Assembly (NCBI GenBank): GCA_017165825.1
Contig: CM029378.1
Span: forward strand, 17,561,133 to 17,625,132
Source of the DNA: Hepsetus odoe
Lineage: Eukaryota; Chordata; Actinopteri; Characiformes; Hepsetidae
Reading direction: 5' to 3'
Length of the DNA stretch: 64,000 bases
Below are positions 11,398 through 25,300 of the stretch, in pieces. The notes beneath the pieces were generated by a model. The model saw only the letters and a list, made by a program, of their open reading frames with translations, ran no database searches and was not told the DNA's origin. Within the stretch, counting starts at the first letter, position 1. Every line of letters begins with the position of its first letter. A program made the translations under genes and the position numbers.

Positions 11398-12924
11398 CGG
11401 TGACAACAGTGAGGGCAGAGGTGAAGTGGAGGGTAAGGCAGCCCAGCAGGCAGAAACTTGGCTAAAGCACAAGGACCTGTTCAGGAGGGTGGCAAAGGCA
11501 CGTCAGGACTCAGGAGCTTAACACTGATGTGATATGAGACTGCAAAGGGAAAGGAGAGATAGCAGCTCTTTCGGGGAGAGAAGGAAAAATAAGAGCAAGC
11601 AAGCAGAACGATAGGAAGGGAACAACAGGGAGGTTGGATGAAGCAGGAACAGGCAATGGAGAGGAAGGTTTCTTGCCAAAAGAAGCAGAACCCTTAGGGA
11701 GCGTGTGGTGTTCTATCCTGTCCCTTCATAAGGAATGAAGAAAAAACAATCAACATGGCCACTGTTTCCAAATACAGGGACACTTAAACACATCCTGAGG
11801 AGCAGTGGATGAGGAACTACCTCTGAAGACATGACCAGGTCCTCAAGATCTTTGCTGAGATGTAACACTTTAATCTTATTGCTCAACATAGAGCTTCATT
11901 AATCATTCTGAACACATTACATGCTTTTTGAAACCTGTGAAAGTATCATCTTATTATAATTTGCAAACAACTGGCCTTTTGTTATTTGTTTTAAATTAAT
12001 GGAACACTTCTAAATGAACTGAGTATTTTATGGAGTTATTTATTTCCTTTCTATTGTTTATAATAGTGAAAATTGCAAAGAAAAAAATATATATACAGTA
12101 CCGAATAGCCCAGCTAGAGCAGATTGGCAGATTCTGAAATGTATACGCTGGTAGGACTTCCTGTGGTTGATGTAATAGAGGGAAGTCAAAAAGAAGTCAC
12201 ACTGTTTTCTTTTCTCTATTTCTGGTCTTTCCCACATATTCCTGATTTGATCACCTAGAATCACCTAGAACTGTTGAAACAGAAAGAGGTGAGAGCACTT
12301 CTTAAGAATAGGGCTATTTTTTCAAAGTTTCCTTGTTTAGTGATGTTAATGATACATCCTTTTATCCACTGAGAGTGCTTTGAATAAAAGACCAGACTGG
12401 TCATTTATTTTGAATTTCACTTGTGGTGCAGCTGCTAGCTACAGATGTCCACTGGGAACACTGCCACAGCTTTTTTGCTTGCAGTGATGAAATAACAGAC
12501 TGATGACTAAAATCCTCAGAGATTTCTCCAGGATTCAAATAATGGTCCTCTACTTACAGCTATGATTATACTGTCTTAACCCAAAAGTCACACAGCTACA
12601 GCGTATCCTACCTCATGTTCATGCTTACACTAATATCAAGGTTTTGCATTGTGGGCATAGGTTTCACTAGCACATTTTATTTTTTTCAAGTTTTGATACA
12701 AAAAGCATAAATAGTATAAAATTCCTAATTGTGAATTCGGGGCGATTTGGGGGCGATTTGTTTTGCAGCTGATAACAATGTAGTCCATGTTGTGTGGCTT
12801 AAAGAAAAGTTAGTTACTGGACTTAAGGATGATAGAATAAATAAATTAATAAATCACTACAATTATGGGGTGCTAATCCAAAAACATATAAGCTATAAAC
12901 TTAATAGCATACAGAAACACTATC

Positions 12925-13566
12925 CTTCCATCGGTTGGTCCGTCCATCTATCCATCTATCCATCCATCCACTCATTTATTATCTTAATTGCTTATCCAGG
13001 CTAGGGTGGTGGGTGGTGCTAGAGCCTATCCCAGTGCACGGGGGACTAAAGACTGTGAAACACTCTGGACAGGTCGCCAGTCCATCACAAGGCAGAAAAC
13101 AGGCAATCACAGTCACAGACGCCATCACACCTAGGGGACCAATTTAGCATCTCCAGTCCATCTGACAGACATGTCTTTGAACTGTGTGAGAAAACCACAG
13201 CACCCGGAGGAATCCCACACAGACACTGAGAGATGCAAACTCAATACAGAGAGAACTCAGACCACCCTGCCAGGGAATCTGTCACATCAGCCGGCGCTCT
13301 GCCTCTGACTGAGCACGCCTGGGCTCATTAGGACGACAGGGTTGCCTCATTGGGGCAGGGTTTAAAAGTCCCAATGAGTCAGAGCAGAGTGCCGGTCATT
13401 CACTTTTTTTAACGCTCTCGTCGCCTCCTCTGTACTAGTGGTTCCTGAGTTCTGTGAGTTATGTTTACTTTTAATAAAGCTGATTACAAAACTCCTGGAT
13501 GCGCACTTGCGTCTGAACAACAACACCCAAGCATTACAGAATCAAACACAGGATCTTCTTGCATGT
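12925..13566 (+). mobile_element. Dispersed retroposon tail, split by a solo LTR
   Basis: The stretch begins with CATC-rich simple sequence and continues with GCTTATCCAGGCTAGGGTGG, CAGGTCGCCAGTCCATCAC, AGCATCTCCAGTCCATC and GGAGGAATCCCACACAGACA. These are the usual segments of a common vertebrate non-LTR-associated repeat. It is interrupted at 13280-13538 by an LTR and resumes with AAACACAGGATCTTCTTGC, which fits the same repeat. Confidence 0.65.
13280..13538 (+). mobile_element. Solo LTR with perfect 5-bp target duplication
   Basis: The 259-bp unit starts TGTCACATCAGCC and ends AAGCATTACA (TG...CA termini). It holds a TTTAAAAG element and an AATAAA signal, so it looks like a complete LTR. 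It is flanked by GAATC on both sides (13275-13279 and 13539-13543). Removing it plus one GAATC restores the host repeat. No internal retroelement sequence is present, so this is a solo LTR left by recombination. Orientation is inferred from the AATAAA. Confidence 0.85.
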
Positions 13567-14454
13567 AAAGACATCTAATTACACAACCCCTTAAAAATGT
13601 CAAACTATTGCTATTGTGCGAAATAAAAATGATGAAATACTAATAGTAATTTACATCAAGACCGCACGAACAACAGCATTACATGTTTTTGTGTTTTTTC
13701 CACATACAATCACAAGAAAATAGGTGCCATGACACATTTGTTGGTTTTTTGTTCACACATTTCTACTTATTATCTTAACTCACAATTTTCAGGATGTGCT
13801 ATTCTCACTTCTTTTCATCAGGAAAAAAATATTAATTGATTAGATTTGTAAAAACTGTATGCATGTAAAAGTGTGTATATATACATGCATGCATATATGT
13901 ATATCACCACAGCAGATCACCCATTTCCATTTTTTACACATTGTCATTTGCATTAAGAGCAGTAAATGCGTCTGTTGGATTTCTGTTGAATTATTGCTTT
14001 AACTGGGAACGGCCTTGCTGTTGTGGTTATTCAAATCACTGACCTTATGATACAGTGTAAACAGTTGCTTAGTCCAAGCAGACATACAAGGCCACACTAA
14101 GAGAAAGTGTTTTTTTCCCCGCAATGCTTTTTTCAGAAAAGTTGTAAGAGCACTCTCTTCCTGAGTTTTAGCGGATGTGTCCTTGGTTCCTCATGCAGGA
14201 TGTCATTCCCACCCTGCAGTCGCCGTTTTCTCCAGCAGATCACACACAAGTGCATACAGCTTTGTGCTCTACTCTACTTCCTCTCTGTGTCCATGACCTG
14301 ATTATTTAGTTTAGAGTTCATGCTCATGTGGGTGTATCAGTGTTTAGATGCGAAAACTAAATAACTTTTATCACTTTAAAGTTAGAATTTTATCCTTATT
14401 TAAAGTTTAAAAGTATTATTAAGATGTTATAAGATAGATAGATAAATAAATAAA

Positions 14455-14455
14455 T

Positions 14456-14526
<71 letters not shown>
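14455..14526. repeat. AT then TG microsatellite
   Basis: About 12 AT units are followed directly by about 24 TG units. Confidence 0.95.
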
Positions 14527-14527
<1 letters not shown>

Positions 14528-16679
14528 CTGAGAGAAAAAAAAATTATATCTTTCAATATCTTTCAGCTTAGTTAACCTCACTGAAGGGTTAAATCACTTG
14601 TAGTGAACTGTAGCTGCTATCTTCAAATGACATAAAAAATTGTGATATACTGCTCTTCATCTAGTATTGCTTTTGCCTGTTAAAAATGTATATTTAAACA
14701 AAAGTAAATTAATGAATTCATTTAAAACATGTTGGATTTCAGCCATCGCAGCTGAAGGAGGTGCTGGATTGTAACTGAAACTTTAAGGAAAGGTGAGAAA
14801 TGATTATTCTTACACATTCACACACTCTCTCCTTTTGGTGTTCTTGCAAAAACTAATGAAATGACCATTGATTTGTGTGAACATTTTAAGATGAATGGAT
14901 AAAGAAACAAGAAACATAATGCTATGAAATAACTGTACTCTGAAGCTTAGAAATGTTTCATTTTCCTGTAACACTACTATATCATAAATTATGACAGTGA
15001 CAAATGATCATGTATGCAATTGTTGTATAGTATACTCATTTTTTATTTTTTCATCTTCACATCTGTCTTTTTTTAACATAACAAAGGGAATTCAGGTTTG
15101 GGCAGAGCCAGATTTAGAAAGAAAAACAATCTCAGAATATTATATATGCTGAACAAATATGAAATATTCATATTTATTTTAAAGAAGGATGACCTGTTCA
15201 ATGGCAAATGATGTCATTTGGCCTGTTTCCAATACTCTATATGGGGGAGTGTGTTCTCGACCGAGACCTCTGGATATTGAATGGGTGGAAATGTTAAAGG
15301 TGTGGTTTGTGAGGGATGACTTCCCATTATTGTGCCATAATTTTTTGGACACACTGACAAAACTTTTGATGAGGTAAAGAATCTGCTGGATGATGATATG
15401 ATGTGCCTAAAATGTGTGACTCATGAAAGCCAGAAAACCTGACATCACAACTCCTGCTGGGCAGGGGCTGGGCAGGGCTGCCCAAGAAAAATAGTTCCTG
15501 AAAGAGTCTGCTGTAGTCATTTTTATATTTTGCTCTCAAGTTCTTAATTCTAACAAATCCATTCCTCCAAAGCCTTACTTATGATCAATCCAGCCATCAT
15601 GTGTCCCAGTAGTGTAAAATTTGTAATATTTTTTTTTCAATACTGTGTAAAGAGTTTCTTCAGACTCATTTTTAAAATCAGATTGTTTGTAAGATTATGA
15701 ACATTTATGTGAAATTTAAGGTTTATTGACTCACTTTCTATATGTAAAATAGCTGAAAATCCTTACATTAGCCTCTTACAAGTTTATTGGAGCCACCTGT
15801 TCTTTAATTGAAACATCAACATTGGAAAAACAACCAGTATCTTGTGGTCGTTACCTCAAAAAATCAAGCTAAAAAGTCTAAACAATTACAGGTCTTTTAA
15901 GCATCATGCTAAATACACTTTGATTATACTTCAAAGAATCTTTTCTGTTTTAAAAGCAAAGGTGTAAATAATGGATTTTTCTTTTTTTCTCTCCAAATTA
16001 GTCCTGTCCACCTAATAGCTATTAATCCCACAGGCACACCACCAAAACTAGGAGGGGGAAGGCTAGAGTGTGTTTCCTTTGATTCACTACATTTTTTCCA
16101 GCTGGTCATCCTCAACGTGCTTGGAGGAGAACACCAGTTCAGTTACATCACTGACTGGCTAGCATTGCACTGAATGATGGGAACATGGAGGGCTTGATCA
16201 CTCGAAGAGAGCAGGCTCTCACAGTCAGCTGAGCCCGCCGGAGGCAAGGATGGGGACAAAGTGAAGACAATTGCACCTCTTGAGAGATGATTAAAAACTT
16301 TTTAAGGATTTAACAAACCACAACATACTGTAAAAGCCTTATGCTTTCAGTCCAGGCCCTAATCAATTATACTGATTTATTTAAAAAAATAATAAAACAA
16401 TTGTGAATATTTATTTTCAGGAATGGAAATTCTCAGCTATGTACATTTTCTCAGCTCTAACACACCTACTGCACCTCAGGGGAGCCCTGAGATGTATTGA
16501 GAAAACAATGACATGCAAGCAAGACTGAGACAGATTTAGAAAATTAATCACTAATTAATCTTAATCAATTAGGATGTTGATATTCTTTTGACCAAGGAAA
16601 CATTTTATTAATATAGTAATATAATATGTTTATATAATATGTATATACAGTGATATATATATATAAATACATTTCTAAT

Positions 16680-16996
16680 ATGTGTGTGTGCGTGTTTTAC
16701 GCACGGGGCGTGGCTTCTCAATGACGCAAATACCATGATGCTCCGCCCCCTCGAGGCAGTCCGTCTGTGAGCTCTGTCTCCGAAGGACGGACGGAAAGAG
16801 GATCGTGGCAGAGAAGAAGGTGAAGGTGGAGGCGAGAATAGCGAGTGTGTGCTCGTGTTTAGAGGATAAGAAGGGGTTTTTCTCCTCCGCCACTGATGTG
16901 AACGAGGAGCGCAGTGACTGATCTACCTGCTGCTGCTGGGCTTCATCTCCATCTCCCCCGCTTCTGTTTCCATCAGCTCCCATCCACCTCACAGCC
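16680..16996 (+). promoter_or_regulatory. cyth3: cyth3 promoter and 5' UTR
   Basis: This CpG-rich island stands out from AT-rich flanks. It has GC-box-like GCTCCGCCCCC at about 16739-16749, a CACGGGGCGTGG element, a CRE/AP-1-like ATGACGCAAA and no TATA box. It leads into the cyth3 start codon at 16997 (GCCATGG, a good Kozak context). The start site is probably between about 16750 and 16850; this is inference. Confidence 0.6.
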
Positions 16997-19062
16997 ATGG
17001 AGCAGGACACCGGGGGTAAGGGTTCGCTTTCTTATGACAGGCTCTCCCTCACCCTGTGTCAGTGAGGAGAAAAGAGTTTCTGTCACACTTCTTCTCCATT
17101 TAAAGCTCCCTCCTGTCTGAAACGCTGCTCATGCCCATTACTTCTTGTCCTGTGGCAGTTTGAGAGCCCTGCTGCAGGATGAAGCAGGGTCTCAACACTG
17201 CACACAGGAGTGTAGAGGATTTTTGTTTGCATTGGTTTTGTTGGTGGTGACAGTAGTTGCTCAGTGTGTTGGTGAGGGTGATGCTGGGGCAGATGTTGCT
17301 GAGGCAAAGTGAAGTGTGAATGAAGACAATGGAAATGTCAGCCAGGGGAAATGACCTGCTTTAACAGAAAAATCTGAACCATGAGCCTTATTTTTACCTG
17401 CCTTCACTTTATCTGCACTTCAGAGAATTAATTCCATGTGTATTTGAACACTTCATTCAATTCAGTTTCCTGTATCAGAAGAGCTGATAGATCATAAATC
17501 TTCATTAATGAGATCACGATTCTGGAAACATCATACATTTCAATGAACTTAAAAAAAAACGTCTAATTAATAGTTTTTAAGTCATTTTCTTTTTCTTTGA
17601 TTTGAAGTTTTAAAACACATTATATGAAGAATATTTTAAAAAATCACTTCAAATAAATTTCCTCCAAATAAATAAGATAAATTATGCGCACTGTTACAGG
17701 CTATTGGAAATGTCTAAAATAATCTCTTAAAGCTTTTCAGAAACACCTTTAACATTATGGGCAGACGAGTGTTTCCACCTGGGCTGAAGATCCTCTCAGA
17801 AGAAGAGCTTGGAGCTGGGATGTGCAGATAATTCTTTACCAGACTGGAGAGCCACGGGTAGAGCTTCTGCGATGGTCTCCACCAATCTAATGAGGCTTTC
17901 TCAGCTCCAGTGATTTTCTCCATGAATGGTTCCATGCTGATTATTTTATTTTTAAAATCACTGAATGTCAAAATCATAACCAAAATAAAATGTCTGATGG
18001 AGCAACATGTGACCCCAAAGCCAAGCCAGAGGGGTATAAAAAAACGTTTTGCACACAATTTGTCAGTTTTCCAGCCTCAGGTTATGCCGGGTCCTGAAAT
18101 GCACAATAGACTGTCCACAAAAAGAAAATGTATCAAAGGACTGGGCTGAATACCACTCTTCATTTCGGAAGACTTTTGAACATAATGTGCAACACTTATG
18201 TGAATGTGTGAATAATCAGGCACATTCAGGCTGTGCCATAGGCTGCAGTGTCCGTGTGAATTCCAGATGAAGTACAGGAAAAGCTTTTCCCTGTCTTGCA
18301 GATTTAGTCAGTGGTGTAAAAACAGTAGCCATAAAAATCTTCCCACTCTTGTGACAGATAGTCAGCAGCAAAGAGAGACTTGTGCTCATATGAGCCTAAT
18401 GGAAAAAATGCACACTTTGTTGGAATTAGATACATGTTACGTTTCTTGAGGTCTCAGGGTGTAATGGTATTGAGGAAGTGTCAAAAGATCATGAGATGAA
18501 TTCGAACTGTCCCTAGACAAATACTCATAGCTTTCCAAATGATTGAAAACATTTGAATGCTGTTATTTCCTCTGAAATAACACACTAGACCCCTGTGATT
18601 GAGCAGTTGTAACTGTGTGTCAGCCCCCACTGGAACTTTAATCTACAGGGACTCGGTTGGCTTTGTCAGCATGCTGCAGATTGTGTATCTGCATCACCGT
18701 CTAACTAGAGGGGGTGTTAAACTAAAGAATCTCCGTGAAGCTCTTTAAACAATGACGACAGTCATGAAAGAGATGTAGTGGCAATGTTCAGTTCACAGCA
18801 CTGTCTTGTATCATGACAACTTAATCGACTCCCTCGGCGACTCGGTAGGTAGTTTGTTTTATCTGAGCGTGGGAAATAGCAGAGAGAAAAGCCTTTTCCT
18901 CCATTCTCTCTGGCTGAAGATTGAATGGGAGAGAAAGAAAGGGTTCAGGTCAAGGACAATCCATGAGGGCACACTGCCAAACGATCTCAAACGCTTTTTG
19001 TGAGAGCAGCATCATATGTTAACAGTGCTTGACTACTGAAGAAGTGTAAAAATAAGGAGTCA

Positions 19063-19122
<60 letters not shown>

Positions 19123-19248
19123 CATACATACATACATACACATATATATATATATATATATATAATTTTGAAATTTTTATTATTTACATTAATCAAATAA
19201 AAGCATATTGTATTCTGAATTAATTATAAATATGTATAACATTACAGT

Positions 19249-19297
<49 letters not shown>

Positions 19298-19303
19298 ATA
19301 GAT

Positions 19304-19355
<52 letters not shown>

Positions 19356-22300
19356 ATAGCTGAAAGTACAGGCAGCAGGAGGTGTCGGAGTTAAAGATGC
19401 TAAGATTTGGGTGTGATGAGGATGGACAGGATTAGAAATTAATATATTACAGCAGGGGTGTTGAACTCCAGTCCTGGAGGGCAGGAGTCCAACACATTTT
19501 GTTGATTTCCATTTGGGAAATCACCAAAACGTGCTGGACTCTGGCCCTCCAGGACTGGATGTCGACACCCCTGTATTAGAGGGACAACTAAGGTTGGACG
19601 TTTTGGAGACAAGAAAAATTTAGTTGGTTTGGCAAGGAAAGATACGAGAATTTTATCAGGAGAAAGCTGTTGAGGATAGAACTGCCAGGAAAAAGGAAAA
19701 GAGGAAGACCAAAGAGGTTTATGGACATGGTGAGAAAGGACATGCAGGTATTTGTTTTGAAGGAGGAAAATGCAGAGGACAGGAAGAAATGGAGACAGTT
19801 GATCTGCTAACGACCCCTAACGAGATCAGCCAAGAGAAGAAGATATATATTTATAAAGATTATAACTTTATTGTAGTTAGGATGCTTATACTTTAGAGAT
19901 ATCATGATTAATTAAATCTTTTTGAATGATCACACTGAATTATAGTCAGATAAGAGATTTTATGATGATGAACAGTATATATGAACCCTATTGCACTCTG
20001 ACCACACATTTGTCAACATGTGTTACACCTATGAAAAGTGTATGTAAATTTAGAAACGGGGTCCTAAAGAACTGTGCTGCAGTGTGAGATTTCATGATGG
20101 CCTGAATTTCATCCCACAGAATTAAAATTATCTGAATTGTTTTGAGGTGACATATTTATGGCTGCCTATCAAAGAATATGGAAACGATTGTTTCACACTT
20201 GGTTCAGCAGGTCTGGAAGTGAAGTGTGCTTTTCTGCAGCTCGATGCCACTGATGTCTGGCTCTAATGGCTGTCCTGTGGGTGCTTTCTGGCATTAGGCA
20301 TGACACACGTAGTGGTCATCACCTCATTACTGCCGAGCTTCTACAGTGTCACCTTCAACTAGCCACACCTCGAGACCCCTGGCTGACATTTCCATTGTCT
20401 TCAAATTCAGCTTCATGGTGCATGAATCTCAAAGGAATAGCTTCAACAGGAGGAATATTCATTATAATATCCAATTTAATCTGAGGGGTAGGCTTGTATG
20501 AGCGTGACGTCTGTGCTGGTTTTCCACTACAGTTGGACTGCTGAGATTTGAAGATGTAACACAGATTTTCATGTTTGATACAGCTTTAAATTTTAAATTC
20601 AAGAAAATCTTCATCCTGTGGAATAAATCTACATTCTTAAATGATGCAGGACAGTTTGACTTTAATGCATGCAAACCCAATATTAACGGCTGACCCATTA
20701 ATCATCTTTTATGTCAAAAATGAGTGAGCTTAAGACTTAAGACTTGCAAGAATGCAATGTTTAATGTCCAAGAGCTTCAAGATCCTGCCTTATTCAACAT
20801 TGTCTTCTAAAGTTTTGACAGACGTCGGATATTTGCCTTCTCAGTCAATCGATCTCACAAGCTCACAATTTCTAAGCAATTTCTAGAAAATTTTTAACAA
20901 TTTTTGGGAGTCAGAGAACTTCTAACAATAAAGGGAATAGTAATGGAACTTACGGGGGAGGGAGGTGGGATGTCTGACTACAAAACATGAATTTGTTTTG
21001 TTCTTCTTAACTCCTTCTCTGTTCTTTATCATACTAGATACTTCTGCCCTTTTCTCCACTCAGTTTTTAAGACATTAGTGGTATTCTAATTCTGACATGT
21101 CCATTATGATGTTCTTATCATAATCAAAAATACAAGTATCCTTGTATTTTTAATGCACCATTTTAAAATCATTGTAAATTAAAGTCAACTATTTATTTCA
21201 CTCTGCAACCTGAGTATGCCAGCTAGTGCCAGGTGTTGGCCATGGGTGATTACCTGGAGTATGCTTTGGGTTGCATTTTCTATCAGAAATGCATTTCTAG
21301 TTCTCACTATTGTTTTCCATTTGTGGTGACATACACTCTCTTACATCCTTTATATCAAAATGTCCTAACACACTTTGTCAAAACAAATAATATGGAAAGT
21401 TGGCAAAAGTTTCTAAAGAATGCTTGCTGGGAGCAAATCGCAGATTGTTTTGATGGTCCACCTTGTAATTTAGTGTGGTCATTCAAAATTCACTTTCATC
21501 CAAAACTTGTTTGAAAAAAAAAGCTGCATCCAGATGGAAGACTGTGTTTTTTCTGTATATTACAACACAGGGATGAACATGAACATTAGTTCCAGTGAAT
21601 GTTTTCCCACCAGAACAGAGTTTTAGGAGTGGATGAAGAAGGGTCTTTTTTTGTTATTGTTGTCTGAGTGCCACATGTGGAATTACTCTATTGGAACACG
21701 TGCGTTTAAGATGTTTTCTAAGCAACAGATGGAGATGAGGAGATTGATGGCATTTTTGTCTGTTAGATACAAGTGTTTCCATTCTGGAAGCATTCGCTGT
21801 GAGAGAATAAGCAAAACCTTAAATCCCAGAAGGTTGGGTTGTCTCAACAAGGTTGTGGACTCTCATGTTCTTGCACATCTCTGAGCCCAAACTCCTTCAC
21901 AGAAGGATTTTTTTACATGAAAGTGAACGTGACTATTTTTAATTGTGGGTGCAAAGCACAGCCCGCATTGACCCACAATGAAATGCATCCTCTGCTTTTT
22001 ATGATAACACAGATTTAATTAGACAAAAAAACTCAAATAATTTTTATTTCCATTACATAGACCTGGAGATATGTGGTCTGTCAGGCTGGGGCTTGGCAGG
22101 TTTTAATGCTTTGCTTTGATGTTGAAGCCCTACCAGCACCATTACTTTACTTTTTGAATTTTGAAGCCCGCACTTTCCCAAACTTTACACATGGAGTGAA
22201 ATTTGAATTCAAGTCTTTACAGGCGAGATAAAAAATGCTACTTGCAGCAAGATTGACCGCTACCATATGGTAATGCCAGGCTTTAAAGGGTTAACCTTGG

Positions 22301-25300
22301 GTCTCTCCCAAGGTTTCTTCCCCACGTTTCTTCCCCACGTTTGGGGAGTTTTTCCTTGCCTCTGTAGCCCTCGGCTTACCCAACTGGGGCTCGGACCCAG
22401 ATTCTGTAAAGCTGCTTTGTGACAACAACAGTTGTAAAAAGCGCTATATAAATAAAACTGACTTGACTTGATTAATATCTTTCAAAATGCCTGGGCAAAT
22501 GATCTGTCTTTCTGGCTATACTAATCATCAGCAATCATCCATATATATAAATGAATCCTAAAGAAACACTCATTTTCTAGAAGATAAATTAATGAGATTA
22601 AAGCATTATAAGTAACAAGCAAGCAAAAAAAGTAATAAGCACATGTATACAAATAGTCAGTGAACATAACTAATCTATCAAGGACACGACTTCAGTTTTT
22701 TGAGTGTAGATGGACATTTCTTCAAAGCTTCACAAGTATTATTTTAATAGTCACTCTTTTATTAGAACGGTTTAGAAACCTTTTTATATGAAATAAATAT
22801 AAAGGCAAAGCACTGTTTGCTATGTAGTTCTAATGGTCAATGGGATTTGTCATTTAATCTCCAATTCTATTGATTTCATATTAGTATAATGTTTGCTTTA
22901 TATTATTTAACTTAAACCAGAAAAAGAAATATAGCACTGCCACACTATGTGTGAATAGCACATTGAAAAAAAGATATCCATAGTGTTTAAATGTTTTTGG
23001 GGGGCTAAGAGGATAAAGAAAGCCTCATAAGGATCAGGCACTGTTAACATCTTTCAGGAAACAGCTAAGCTCTTTTTCCACTCCATCTGTTTCACATGTT
23101 AATTGAAAATGCAAGCATGTAATGCAGGTGCTGTTGAACAAACAAGAATTGGACCAGAGAGCTTTATCTTCCCTCATGACCGTTCTTCATTTGGATACAC
23201 ATTGAAAGAGAGCCCAAACATTAGGACTCCAGTATGAGAGTGAGGGCTGAACCCTTTGGAAAATCTTACAAATCATTTACTTTATTTCACCCTGGCTGCT
23301 TTCATCAGTCCAATCCAGCATCATATTGAATTACTCACATTTCATATCTCAGGCTTAATGTTCCCTCGAGAGACTCTCGGCTGCATCACCGACCATTAAT
23401 CATCCAAGAATTACCCAACATGACGTGTATCTGTTACCATTACAGACAGACCAAATATAAAACTCTATATTTTAGTGATCTTAAACAACATAGACCTTCT
23501 ACAACATTCAAAGTGGTGATTCAACTGCTTCAGTTTAGAAATATTTCCACAGATGTTCCAACCTACAATCTATTTAAAAATGTTCCATGAAGTATACATT
23601 CATCTTAAAAGCAAAAAACTTAACATGTGAAAACAGTTAATAGCGGGAGCAGGAATCATGGGGAGCCAGGTACACATGTAGCAGCACATTAGTAGAGCAC
23701 TCTGTTAGTGAGAGGAAAAAATCATGCAAGAGTAACAAAAGCTAACCTGTAGTCTGCCTGAGCATCCATATCACTAAAGTTTACCATTAATCTGTCAAGT
23801 TTAAGATGCTGCCAGTGCTGCCCATCAGTACTGGCCAGTAGACGGTAGTTTGACACATCTTTTAGACACAGAGTTTAAGTGGTAGTCTGGGATGAAACTG
23901 CAGTTAATCTGGGTAGATGGATTAAAAGCAGCTGGCAGTGAACACCACAGTATAGTAACTGTGTGAGTGAGCTAGAAGGATTGAGGGCAGACCATTCAGT
24001 CTTTTAGAAGCTACAATGCAGTGCTTGTGTTTATCTTGTGCCAAAATCTGCTCTATGTTATCCTGAACTTTTGGATTTTTTTTGTTGATGCTTAAAAATA
24101 TCTAAACTCGTATCAATGCATGTGATACATTTATCTGAAGGATGTGACTTTCAGTTTAGTGGGTTGGAATTGGTCAACTATTAGAAATCTAATTATGACC
24201 ATTAATTATACTATTAATTATTAATTATTATTTACTAATCACCTTTAAATAAAAAACCTTTAAAAACACTATGTAGGAAAAATTATGTGGAAATATGTGT
24301 CGTCGTCCCCCCCCATGGAAAAGCAGTAGGAGAATGAGAAACGTATATTTCTGTTCTGTAAAGGAAATTCAGATTAATGCTTGAGAATCTGCTTTGTAAT
24401 GACATATGGTGTGCACTGGGTCATTACTAAGTCCATTAAGAACATACATTTTATTATGTTCTGTTTAACCACAGCATAGAACAATATGTTTCATCACTGT
24501 TTGTAGTATTTCATTCCTGCCCCTTGGCTTTAACCCGAATGGCTTATTGCTGATAGTTTGGAAAAGAGTTGAAACACTTGATTACTGTAGAAATAAGGCT
24601 GTACCATTAAGCATCAGGTCACATCATCAGTAAGTCATTTTCTGCCGCTTGTCCCAAGCAGGGTCACAGGGGGGTGCTGGAGTCTATCACAGCTCACACA
24701 GGGCGAAGGACGGGGGACACACCCTGGACAGGTAGCCAGCCCATCGCAGGGAGGAGCATGACAGGGACGGCACCTTGCTCAAGGGTACCTCAGGGCAACC
24801 TATTGGGAAGGGGTTCGAACCCTCCAATCACGTGGCCAGTGCCCTAACCACTAGACCACCACTGCCCCCTCAGGTCATATCATAATCATAGTCCTAAATG
24901 TCACGCTTAAATCTCAAGGTTTGGCTGTGGTTCAAGGTAGCTATCCCTAATGGTTTTCTGCTCTGTATCTGGCCTGCCAAAGATGGGGTAATATCAGTGA
25001 AGAAGATAAACAAATTTCCTCTATGAGTCATAGGCTAACAGAGATTTGACTTGCAATTCTATATGTGGATCTATAAAATGTTTCCATCCAGTACATACAC
25101 TAGAACAGGGGATTTGAACTTAATCAGTTCAGCTTCAGTCAGCTTCATTTTGGAGTTAAAAGAACAGGCGCTTCTCTTGAAGAGAAACACAGTCTGAGCC
25201 TCAGGGATGTTCTTCCATAGCAGATGCCATTGAACAGCTCCAGATTCTGTTGTATAGTGAGTAAATGGTTCCTAATTAAGGCTGAATAAGAGCTCCTACT

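Larger units (their letters stand above)
7657..16679. other. Gene-free interval between minpp1 and cyth3
   Basis: This 9-kb stretch separates two divergently transcribed genes. The first 80 bp (to about 7740) must include the minpp1 5' UTR and promoter. The rest has Tc1, SINE and LTR remnants listed separately, an inverted repeat at 10182-10775, and AT-rich DNA without convincing exons (7740-8800, 9570-10180, 11400-12900, 13570-14450 and 14530-16670). Open frames such as those at 12747-13004 and 15189-15377 have no recognisable protein content. Confidence 0.6.

Noticed and set aside
12747..13147. Open frames of 85 and 70 codons
   Set aside because: They overlap a CATC simple repeat and a dispersed retroposon tail.
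19064..19352. Regular repeats that might resemble a CRISPR array or satellite
   Set aside because: Simple di- and tetranucleotide microsatellites without spacers, in a vertebrate genome.
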